DNA of 64,000 nt, taken from NCBI GenBank assembly GCA_027563935.2, contig CM050452.1:35038850-35102849 (forward strand), in the 5' to 3' direction. Below the pieces are notes generated by a model. The model was not told the DNA's origin. It ran no database searches and was given only the letters and a program-made list of their open reading frames with translations. Origin of the DNA: Costus lasius (taxonomy: Eukaryota > Streptophyta > Magnoliopsida > Zingiberales > Costaceae). A program made the position numbers and the translations under genes. This document shows positions 1 through 9,492 of the stretch, one piece after another. The first letter of the stretch is position 1. Every line of letters starts with the position of its first letter.

Positions 1-1
1 T

Positions 2-3000
2 GATAGCATTGATGTCGCTTGCCTGATGCTAGCGTCTATGACGCCACCGCTGCAGCGTCAGCATGAGGATATGTCTGCTATAGACATGATAGCGAACCTC
101 AAGATGCTGTATGCTGCACAGGCGAGGACTGAACGCTATAATTTGACAAAGCTCTTCTTTCAGAGCAAACTGGCTGAAGGGAGCCCAGTGGGAGCTCACG
201 TGCTCAAGATGATTGGGCACAAGGAGGCTCTAGAGAAACTGGGGCATACCATCAACCAGGAGCTTGCTGTGGACATTATTCTGCAGTCTCTCCCGCCTTC
301 ATTCGACGCGTTCATTATTAATTTTAATATGAACAAAATCGATTGTACTCCGGCAGAGCTGCTGAATATGCTCTTGACCACTGAGGAGACTCTGAAGGGT
401 AAGCCTTCAACCTCTGTCTTGATGGTTCCTTCTAGGAACAATAAGAAGGGGAAGAAGGGCAAGGCCCCTGTCAAGAGTTACAGCAAGGCTCTGAAGCAGA
501 AGGTCAAGCGGTCTAAGGAATACAGGTGTTTCCACTGTGGCCAGCTGGGTCACTGGAAAAAGGACTGTAAAGCGCTCCAAGGAGATAAGAGGGGAAGCTT
601 TGCTTCTGGCTCAGGTATATTCGTGACTGAGGTCATGTTTTCTTCTTCTGTATCATGGGTGTTGGACACTGCATGTGGAGTTCACATTTGTTCAAATGTA
701 CAGGAACTCAAGAGAAGAAGGCAGGTGGGACAGCATGAGGTGGACCTACGAGTTGGAAACGGGGCACGGGTTGCTGCTGTTGCTGTAGGAGACTACTTTA
801 TTTCTTTACCATCTGGACTTGTATTGGAACTAAACAGTTGTTACTTTGTTCCCAGTATAACTAAAAATATTATCTCCATTCCTGCTCTTGTCAGGAAGGG
901 GTTTTCCTTTGAATGCAATATTTCAAAGTGTATTTTGTCTTATGATAATATTGTTTATGCAACTGGTTCAATTAACAATGGGTTATTCATGTTGGACATG
1001 GAATGTTCAATACAGCAAATTGATATTAAGAAAGCCAAGTATGCTGATGACAGCACCTTGCTATGGCATAGTCGTTTAGGCCATATTAACGAGAAACGCA
1101 TTAAGCGGTTGCATGAAAATGGACTGCTGGGATCATTCTCCTATAAGGAGATTGATACATGCAAAGCTTGTTTGATGGGTAAAATGACGAAGTCACCTTT
1201 TCCTCACAAAGGTCAAAGGGCTTCAGGTTTACTTGACCTTATACACAGTGATGTGTGTGGGCCATTTAGTAAACATGCCAGAGGTGGCTATCAGTACTTC
1301 ATTACCTTTACTGATGATTTCAGTAGATATGGTTATGTCTATCTGATGAGACATAAAAGTGAATCTTTTGACAAGTTCAAAGAGTTCAAAAATGAAGTAC
1401 AGAATCAGCTAGGCCGTAATATCAAGGCACTTCGCTCAGATCGAGGTGGTGAATACCTAAGTCATGCATTTACTGACTATCTAAAGGAGTGTGGGATTAT
1501 CTCACAGCTCACTCCACCAGGAACACCGCAATGGAATGGTGTGTCCGAGAGGAGAAATAGAACGCTACTTGATATGGTTCGTTCTATGATGAGTCAGGCT
1601 ACTCTACCCTACTCCTTTTGGGGTTTTGCACTGGAAACAGCTGCAAAGGTACTAAACCGAGTGCCATCCAAGGCAGTTTCCAAGACGCCATATGAGTTAT
1701 GGTATGGGAAACAGCCAAGCTTGACATTTATCAGGATCTGGGGTTGCGAAGCTTATGTCAAGAAGCTCGCCTCTGGGAAACTAGAGAGCAGATCTGACAA
1801 ATGTATCTTTGTCGGTTACCCTAAGGAAACTAAGGGTTATTATTTCTTCGATCCCAAGGAGAACAAGGTTTTTGTTGCTCGGACGGCCATATTTCTTGAG
1901 AAGGAGTTTCTTCTGCAAGAGGCCAGTGGGAGAGAAATAAAACTGGATGAGAATCCAGAGGAAGGACAAAGTGCTCAAGCAGAGTTGGATGAGCCTGAGC
2001 CGGTAGAACAGGTTATTGAACAACCTGAGGCTCAGATATCACGGGAACCGCGAAGATCGGGTAGGATCCGTCGACAGCCTGAGCGCTATGACGGAGTCTA
2101 CATCATTAACAATGATGAACCCCTCACTTATGCGGATGCGGTCAGTGGACCGGAGTCAGCGAGATGGCTTGAAGCTATGCGCGCCGAGATGGACTCCATG
2201 TCAGATAACCAAGTCTGGGATTTGGTTGATCCGCCTCCGGGAGTTATCCCTATAGGCTGTAAATGGATCTTCAAGAAGAAGATTGACATGGATGGTAACG
2301 TGGTTACCTATAAAGGCAGGCTAGTTGCGAAAGGTTTCAAACAAATCTACGGGATAGATTATGATGAAACTTTCTCACCTGTAGCCATGTTTAAGTCTAT
2401 TCGGATTCTTTTCGCGATAGCTGCATATTATGATTATGAGATTTGGCAGATGGATGTGAAAACAGCTTTCCTTAATGGAAATCTGGATGAGGATGTGTAT
2501 ATGACACAACCAGAAGGTTTCACTAATCCAGCAGATCGTCATAAGATATGCAAGTTAAAGAAGTCTATTTATGGACTTAAACAAGCATCAAGAAGCTGGA
2601 ATATTCGTTTTGATGAATCAGTCACTGAATTTGGTTTCATCAAGAACGAAGATGACCCGTGTGTATATAAGAGGTTTAGTGGGAGCGTGATTACTTTCCT
2701 AGTCCTCTACGTCGATGACATCTTGATCATTGGAAATGATATTCCTGAAATGCATGCTGTTAAAGCATGGCTAAGGAAATGTTTCCAGATGAAAGATCTA
2801 GGAGAAGCAGCCTATGTGTTAGGTGTGAAGATCTATAGGGATAGATCTAAGAGGCTTCTCGGGCTGTGCCAGAGTACTTACATCGAAAAGGTCCTGGAGA
2901 GATTTCATTTAGAGAATTCTAAACGAGGATATCTTCCAGTCAGACATGGTCTGAATCTTTCGAAGAGTCAGTGTCCACAAACACAGACTGAGAAAGATGA

Positions 3001-3691
3001 AATGGACAATACGCCTTATGCTTCGGCTATTGGTTCCATTATGTATGCGATGTTGTGTACTCGCCCAGACGTTGCTTACGGGTTAAGCGTAACCAGTCGT
3101 TTCCAAAGTAATCCAGGTGTGGCGCACTGGATTGCAGTCAAGAACATCTTAAAATATCTGCGGAGGACCAAAGATATGTTCTTGATATATGGTGGTCAGG
3201 AAGAACTCAGTATTGAAGGATATACTGACGCTTCGTTCCAGTCTGACCAGGATGATTTCCGATCACAATCAGGCTATGTTTTTAGCTTGAATGGAGGTGC
3301 AGTGGTGTGGAAAAGTTTCAAACAGTCAACTGTTGCTGATTCTACAACAGAAGCCGAGTATGTTGCAGCCTCGGAAGCATCCAAGGAGGCAGTGTGGATT
3401 CGTAAGTTCGTGAGAGAACTTGGTGTCATTCCTTCGAGTGCAGATCCTTTGGTTATCTTTTGTGATAAAACTGGAGCAATCGCACAAGCAAAGGAACCAC
3501 GGTCGCACCAGAAGTCCAAGCACATACAGAGACGGTTTCACTTGATCCGGGAGATCATTGATCGTGGCGAGATCAAAATCTGCAAGGTACATACAGATGA
3601 CAATCTGGCAGACCCGCTTACCAAGCCTCTGGCGCAGCAGAAGCATGAGAAGCACTGTAATAATATGGGTTTGAGATTTCTCAACCATTAG
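2..3691 (+). CDS. Copia A gag-pol polyprotein (5' partial)
   Basis: One open frame from the window edge to TAG at 3689-3691, giving at least 1229 residues. Order of domains: gag with the copia gag fold; a CCHC zinc knuckle (CX2CX4HX4C, nt 527-568); an aspartic protease whose active site reads D-T-A (nt 665-673) where most relatives have D-T/S-G; integrase with its HHCC zinc domain (about nt 1062-1175) and a DDE core (aspartates near 1249 and 1438, glutamate near 1547 in the SERRNR motif); reverse transcriptase with YVDD (nt 2708-2719); and RNase H with the TEAEY motif near the C terminus. Protease-integrase-RT-RNase H is the copia order. The true start is outside the window; the ATG at 26 is internal. 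No frameshift or stop is seen, so this copy could still encode active enzymes. The copia sublineage was not assigned. Confidence 0.95.
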   Translation, partial: DSIDVACLMLASMTPPLQRQHEDMSAIDMIANLKMLYAAQARTERYNLTKLFFQSKLAEGSPVGAHVLKMIGHKEALEKLGHTINQELAVDIILQSLPPSFDAFIINFNMNKIDCTPAELLNMLLTTEETLKGKPSTSVLMVPSRNNKKGKKGKAPVKSYSKALKQKVKRSKEYRCFHCGQLGHWKKDCKALQGDKRGSFASGSGIFVTEVMFSSSVSWVLDTACGVHICSNVQELKRRRQVGQHEVDLRVGNGARVAAVAVGDYFISLPSGLVLELNSCYFVPSITKNIISIPALVRKGFSFECNISKCILSYDNIVYATGSINNGLFMLDMECSIQQIDIKKAKYADDSTLLWHSRLGHINEKRIKRLHENGLLGSFSYKEIDTCKACLMGKMTKSPFPHKGQRASGLLDLIHSDVCGPFSKHARGGYQYFITFTDDFSRYGYVYLMRHKSESFDKFKEFKNEVQNQLGRNIKALRSDRGGEYLSHAFTDYLKECGIISQLTPPGTPQWNGVSERRNRTLLDMVRSMMSQATLPYSFWGFALETAAKVLNRVPSKAVSKTPYELWYGKQPSLTFIRIWGCEAYVKKLASGKLESRSDKCIFVGYPKETKGYYFFDPKENKVFVARTAIFLEKEFLLQEASGREIKLDENPEEGQSAQAELDEPEPVEQVIEQPEAQISREPRRSGRIRRQPERYDGVYIINNDEPLTYADAVSGPESARWLEAMRAEMDSMSDNQVWDLVDPPPGVIPIGCKWIFKKKIDMDGNVVTYKGRLVAKGFKQIYGIDYDETFSPVAMFKSIRILFAIAAYYDYEIWQMDVKTAFLNGNLDEDVYMTQPEGFTNPADRHKICKLKKSIYGLKQASRSWNIRFDESVTEFGFIKNEDDPCVYKRFSGSVITFLVLYVDDILIIGNDIPEMHAVKAWLRKCFQMKDLGEAAYVLGVKIYRDRSKRLLGLCQSTYIEKVLERFHLENSKRGYLPVRHGLNLSKSQCPQTQTEKDEMDNTPYASAIGSIMYAMLCTRPDVAYGLSVTSRFQSNPGVAHWIAVKNILKYLRRTKDMFLIYGGQEELSIEGYTDASFQSDQDDFRSQSGYVFSLNGGAVVWKSFKQSTVADSTTEAEYVAASEASKEAVWIRKFVRELGVIPSSADPLVIFCDKTGAIAQAKEPRSHQKSKHIQRRFHLIREIIDRGEIKICKVHTDDNLADPLTKPLAQQKHEKHCNNMGLRFLNH

Positions 3692-3698
3692 ATTAAGT

Positions 3699-3711
3699 GC
3701 AAGTGGGAGAT
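3699..3711 (+). other. Copia A polypurine tract
   Basis: GCAAGTGGGAGAT lies directly before the LTR start TGTTGGGG, the standard position for plus-strand DNA priming. The same tract, reversed, adjoins the 3' LTR of copia C at 9473-9485. Confidence 0.85.
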
Positions 3712-5384
3712 TGTTGGGGTATGCCCTTAAGGCTAATGTTTGAGGCCTGTGGGAATGTATCAGTATCATGTAATAAACTCTTATGTTTATAAAGGCATGG
3801 TTGTTATTCAGTTAGCTACATTGTCTGCTGCAATATATGTTCTTCTGAATAATGTCTCAAAGCTGTTCAGCTGGGCTGACATGCTATTAAGTCCTTAGTC
3901 GATGTATCTTGGTGAACATGAGACAGCCTTGATATGGTTAAGACTAATATGTGTTCTAATCTTATAGGATGCTTCGAGCATGGAATAAGATGTAGACTCA
4001 TGGGTACATGGGATGTACTGGACAGACCCTACTAGGATGTTCAATTGTTTGTCACAATGTGAATATTCCTTGATTATGACAAGTGGCACATTTCCTCTGA
4101 CTTGAGATCACTTGTGTTTTCTAAATGATGATTGTCATTGTTTTGAGATAGTTCAATATCGTTTGAAACATAATGATTATAGACTATCTTGGATGGTGAG
4201 CTTGAGTCAGGTTAGAGCATTAGTGATAGACAAAGGATTGCCGTCTCCTTGTTTAAGGAGTGTGATGTTCTAAAGGGGCCCCCTGGATGAGATGATTGAG
4301 AAAAGTGTATGGCCATACCCAGGTGACAGTGTTCATCTGATCTAATCATGCTCATCATATTGGAGTTACGAGCTTGACAGGCTTGTCCAATAAGAACATC
4401 CAGTGGCAAAGGAAATATGCATGCCTTGTGAATTGATTCACACTTGTGCTGTTTTTGGGTGTAGTCTTGGAAGACTCTTTCCTTTATATCGGGAGACAGT
4501 GATGTGTTGCTAGATACCTCTCACTGGTCGTGATAACGTGAGTTATCGTTACCGACGCTTAAAGGAAACCCTCAGGGTCGCACAATTTGATGATATGGCT
4601 TACTTAAGTCAGATCGTGTGGACTGAATTGTTCGGGTTCAGTTTAAAGGGATTTAATCTCTGATTGTAAGTGAGATCTGGTCTGATCATGTTTGATTGAT
4701 TAGGGCTTGGGATCGGTAAGCTTCGATCGAGAGAACAGATGCTAGATCGGTCAGATCAGAAGCATCAAGAGATCGACGGTCAGATCAAGCACCTTAGGGT
4801 TTTTAATGTGATCTGGACTAATTGCTTGGGTTATTTGGTTTATAGACCAGACCGAATTGAACCGGCTCTAGATGTGAGCGCTTGGTTCAAAGTAATGAGG
4901 AAAATGCGATTGGTTCATGAGGGCATGAACACATGATCGCATGTAAGAGAGGTTGGCTATTTTTAGCAACCACGCCCCCCATGTTTACATGGAGCGCATC
5001 TCTTGTTGCCTCAACCTCTAACTCTCGTCGCTCTCTCTCGTAAGAGACTTCTCTTTCACGTCTTGGAGACTCGAGAATCAAGCAAGGAAAGGCGATCTTC
5101 TTCCCTTCTCACGCGATCAAAGACACCTAGGAATCTTGCTAGCACAAGATATTCCGTAGGGAGTAAGCGCATCCTCATCTTGTGTGCGCGTCCTAAGGAG
5201 GAAATCTTCGTTGCTTTCTATCTTCCAAGGCGCCATCTTTAAATGGCATTGGTATGAATCGCATCTCCTTCTTTCATGTTTTAAAGGTTGATCATATATT
5301 GCATGTTTTCGATTCTTGAATCCGCTGCCTATCGAGTTTGCGCCAACTAGGGTTTCGCCCCCCTCTTGAAAGGGGTTCCCTTCA
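3712..5384 (+). repeat. Copia A 3' LTR (1673 bp)
   Basis: Starts TGTTGGGGTATGCCC and ends CCCTTCA. Landmarks shared by the family's LTRs: an inverted repeat GTACAT-NNN-ATGTAC (about 4012-4026), AGTCTTGGAAGACT (4463-4476), a TATA-like TTTATATC (4483-4490), GATAAC-NNNN-GTTATC (4532-4547), a second TATA-like CTATTTTTAG (4957-4966), then CT-rich sequence with no ATG from about 4992 to 5242. ATG GCA TTG follows at 5243-5251 with a GT donor at 5252. The conserved CTTGCTAGCACAAG lies about 110 nt before that ATG. Confidence 0.95.
4957..4966 (+). promoter_or_regulatory. Candidate TATA box in copia LTR
   Basis: CTATTTTTAG is found at the same distance (about 277-296 nt) upstream of the LTR ATG in copia A (here), C (8240-8249, minus), B (44038-44047, minus) and H (CTATTTTTGG, 61677-61686). 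Downstream of the start site it would imply there is no ATG before the mini-exon ATG. An alternative TATA lies 470 bp upstream (TTTATATC, 4483-4490); that RNA would carry many upstream ATGs. Assignment is by position and conservation only. Confidence 0.45.
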
Positions 5385-7788
5385 TACAGTGCTTCTCATG
5401 CTTCTGCTGCGCCAGAGGCTTTGTAAGCAGGTCAGCTAGATTGTCATCTGTATGAACCTTGCAGATCTTGATCTCTCCTCGATCTATGATCTCCCGGATC
5501 AAGTGAAACCTTCTCTGTATGTGCTTGGACTTCTGGTGCGACCGAGGTTCCTTTGCTTGTGCTATGGCTCCAGTGTTATCACAGAAGATAACCAATGGAT
5601 CTGCACTCGAAGGAACAACACCAAGTTCTTGAACGAACTTACGAATCCACACTGCCTCCTTGGATGCTTCCGAGGCTGCAACATACTCGGCTTCTGTTGT
5701 GGAATCAGCAACAATAGATTGTTTGAAACTTTTCCACACCACTGCTCCTCCATTCAAGCTAAAAACATAGCCTGATTGCGATCGGAAATCATCCTGGTCA
5801 GATTGGAACGAAGCGTCAGTATATCCTTCAATACTGAGTTCTTCCTGACCTCCATATATCAAGAACATATCTTTGGTTCTCCGAAGATATTTCAAAATGT
5901 TCTTGACCGCAATCCAGTGTGCCTTACCTGGATTACTTTGGAATCGACTGGTCACGCTTAACCCGTAAGCGACGTCTGGGCGAGTACACAACATCGCATA
6001 CATAATGGACCCTATAGCCGAAGCATAAGGCGTATTGTCCATTTCATCTTTCTCAGACTGTGTTTGAGGACACTGGCTCTTTGAAAGATTCAGACCATGT
6101 CTGACTGGAAGATATCCTCTTTTAGAATTTTCTAAATGGAATCTCTCCAGGACTTTATCGATGTAAGTACTCTGGCACAGCCCGAGAAGCCTCTTAGATC
6201 TATCTCTGTAGATCTTCACACCTAATACATAGGCTGCTTCTCCTAAATCTTTCATCTGGAAACATTTTCTTAACCATGCTTTGACGGCATGAAGTTCAGG
6301 AATATCGTTTCCAATGATCAAGATATCATCGACGTAGAGGACTAGGAAAGTAATCACGCTCCCACTAAACCTCTTATATACACACGGGTCATCTTCATTT
6401 TTGATGAAACCAAATTCACAGATTGATTCATCACAATGAATATTCCAGCTTCTCGATGCTTGCTTTAGTCCATAAATGGACTTCTTTAATTTGCATATTT
6501 TATGACGATCTGATGGATTGATGAAACCTTCAGGTTGTGTCATATACACATCCTCTTCTAGTTTTCCATTAAGGAAAGCGGTCTTCACATCCATTTGCCA
6601 GATCTCATAATCATAATATGCAGCTATCGCGAGAATAATCCGAATAGACTTGAACATAGCTACAGGAGAGAAAGTTTCATCATAATCTATTTCGTATATT
6701 TGTTTGAAACCTTTCGCAACTAGCCTGCCTTTATAGGTAACTACGTTACCATCCATGTCAATCTTCTTTTTGAAGATCCACTTACAGCCTATAGGGATTA
6801 CCCCCGGAGGCGGATCAACCAAATCCCAGACTTGGTTATCTGACATGGAGTCCATCTCGGCTCGCATAGCTTCAAGCCATCTTGCTGATTCTGGTCCACT
6901 GACCGCATCCGCATAAGTAAGGGGTTCATCATCAATGATGTAGACTCCGTCATAGCGCTCAGGCTGTCGACGGATCCTTCCCGATCTTCGCGGTTCCCGT
7001 GATATCTGAGCCTCAGGTTGAACATCAACCTGTTCTATTTGCTCAGGCTCATCCAACTGAGCTTGACTACTTTGTCCCTCTTCTGGATTTTCATCCAGCT
7101 TTATTTCTCTCCCACTGGCCTCTTGCAGAAGAAATTCCTTCTCAAGAAAAATAGCCGTACGAGCAACAAACACTTTGTTCTCTTTGGGATCGTAGAAATA
7201 ATAACCCTTAGTTTCTTTAGGGTAACCGACAAAGATATATTTATCAGATCTGCTCTCCAGTTTCCCAGAGGCGAGCTTTTTGACATAAGCCTCGCAACCC
7301 CAGATTTTGATAAATGTCAAGCTCGGCTGTTTCCCATACCATAACTCATATGGAGTCTTTGAAACGGCCTTGGATGGCACTCGGTTTAGTACCTTTGTAG
7401 CTGTTTCCAGTGCAAATCCCCAAAAGGAGTAAGGTAGAGTAGCCTGACTCATCATTGAATGAACCATATCCAATAAGGTTCTATTTCTCCTCTCGGACAC
7501 ACCATTCCATTGCGGTGTTCCTGGCGGAGTGAGCTGTGAGATAATCCCACACTCCTTCAGATAGTCAGTAAACTCTCGACTCAAGTATTCTCCACCTCGA
7601 TCTGATCGAAGTGCCTTGATATTCCGGCCTAACTGATTCTGTACTTCATTTTTGAACTCTTTGAACTTGTCAAAAGATTTACTCTTATGTCTCATTAGAT
7701 AGACATAACCATATCTACTGAAATCATCAGTAAAGGTAATGAAGTATAAATAGCCACCTCTGGCATGTTTACTAAATGGCCCACACAC
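5385..7788 (-). pseudogene. Copia B pol, 3' piece (integrase core, RT, RNase H)
   Basis: Read on the minus strand from 7788, this piece begins at the integrase catalytic core just after the first aspartate (HSDVCGPF spans the junction) and runs through the DDE glutamate, linker, reverse transcriptase with YVDD (about 6332-6343) and RNase H with TEAEY. It has no internal stop. It ends at 5385 within the KHEKHC motif near the C terminus, where the copia A LTR starts; read-through would add about a dozen LTR-encoded residues before a stop. It is interrupted by insertion rather than decayed: the frame is clean over 800 codons. Confidence 0.93.
7784..7788. repeat. Target duplication CACAC, left copy (copia C in copia B)
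   Basis: CACAC flanks copia C here and at 27827-27831. Joining the flanks with one copy restores the sequence found uninterrupted in copia C at about 11922-11938. Confidence 0.95.
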
Positions 7789-9472
7789 TGAAAGTCCCCT
7801 TTATCTAAGGGGGGCCGAAACCCTAAAGTGGCGCATACAAAACATGGGCAGCGGATACTAGGGTTTCATGGGATCGATGCATGTATTATGATCAACATTA
7901 AAACTTTTGAATGCAAGAAAGAATGCGATTCATACCATGGCCATTTCTAGATGGCGCCTTGGAAGCAAGAGAACAAAAGAGGTCTCCTCCAAATCGTCAC
8001 ACACAAGATGATCAACGGCTTGTTCCTTCTTGTCGTCCCTTGTGCTAGCAAGGATCGTCCAAGGTGTCTTTGATCGTTTGAAGGGAAGAGAGAGCTTTCC
8101 TTGCTTGGCGATTTTTTCCTTCTTTCGTCTACAACCTTTTTTTTTCTCACGAATGTCTGAAGAGCCAAAGGCAAAACGGCGACAAGAGGGCGAGAGAGGG
8201 GCGACGTGAGAGAGATGTGGTCACGTTGTGACATGCTATCTAAAAATAGCAAAACCATCTCAACGTTCAAGTGACCCCAATCGCAAATGCCAACTTGAAC
8301 CATACGCTCATCCAATGAGCTGGTTCAAATCAATTTGGTTCAATAACCAAATAAACCAAGCAATTAGTCCAGATTATAATAAACCCCTAAGGCTTAAGAT
8401 CTGACCATTGATCTCTTGATGCTCCTGATCTCACTGATCTAGCATCTATTCTCTCAATCGAAGCTTACCGATCTCAAGCCCTAATCAATCAAACATGATC
8501 AGACTAGATCTCACTTACAATCAGAGACTAAATCCCTTTAAACTGAACCCAAACAATTCAGTCCACACGATCTGACTTAAGTAAGCCATATCATCAAATT
8601 GTGCGACCCTAAGGGTTTCCTTTAAATGTCGGTAACGATAACTTACGTTATCACGATCAGTGAGGGGTATCTAGCAATACATCACTGTCTCCCGATATAA
8701 AGGAAAGAGTCTTCCAAGACTACACCCAAACCACAGCACAAGTGTGAATCCAATTCACAAGGCATGCAAATTTCCTTTGCCACTGGATGTTCTTATTGGA
8801 CAAGCATGTCAAGCTTGTAGCTCCAATATGATGAGCATGATTAGATCAGATGAACACTGTCACCTGGGTATGGCCATACACTTTCTCAATCATCTCATAC
8901 AGAGGGGGGCCCCTTTAGAACATCACACTCCAATTAAGGAGACGGCAATCCTTTATCTATCACTAGTGCCCTAACCTGACTCAAGCTCACCATCCAAGAT
9001 AGTCTATAACCATTATGTTTCAAATGATATTGAACTACCTCAAAACAATGACAATCATCATTTAGAAACACAAGTGATCTCAAGTCAGAGGAAATGTGCC
9101 ACTTGTTGCAATCAAGGATTATTCACATTGTGATAAGCAATTGAATATCCTAGTAGGGTCTGTCCAGTACATCCAATGTACCCATGAGTCTACATCTTAT
9201 TCAATGCTCGAAGCATCCTATAAGATTAGAACACATATTAGTCTCAATCATATCAAGGCTGTCTCATGTTCGCCAAGATATATCGACTAAGGACTTTACT
9301 GCATGTCAGCCCAGCGGAACAGCATTGAGACATTATTCAGAAGTATATGTATTGCAGCAGATAATATAACAAACTGAATAACAACCATTGCCTTTATAAA
9401 CATAAGAGTTTATACATGATACTGTTACAATCCCAAGGCCTCAAACATTAGCCTTAAGGGCATACCCCAACA
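7789..9472 (-). repeat. Copia C 3' LTR (1684 bp)
   Basis: On the plus strand it reads TGAAAGTCCCC to CATACCCCAACA; in element sense it starts TGTTGGGG and ends GACTTTCA. Sense-strand landmarks: AGTCTTGGAAGACT (about 8708-8721), TATA-like CTATTTTTAG (8240-8249), ATG GCC ATG (7944-7936), donor GT at 7935-7934. There is no ATG between the second TATA's expected start site and 7944. Confidence 0.95.
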
Positions 9473-9492
9473 ATCTCCCACTTGCACTTAAT

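Larger units (their letters stand above)
1..5384 (+). mobile_element. Copia A, Ty1/copia LTR retrotransposon, 5' end outside window
   Basis: A plus-strand copia element entered part-way through gag. Visible parts are the gag-pol frame, the polypurine tract just before 3712 and the full 3' LTR. The bases after 5384 are copia B pol in the opposite orientation: the intact family sequence reads TTATTACAGTGCTTC at the equivalent place in copia C (about 9524-9538), while here only TACAGTGCTTC remains. Copia A therefore inserted into copia B, and the right copy of its target duplication should be TACAG (5385-5389). Its 5' LTR, leader and left duplication lie outside the window. It is the only element here with an uninterrupted pol frame in one piece. 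Confidence 0.93.
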
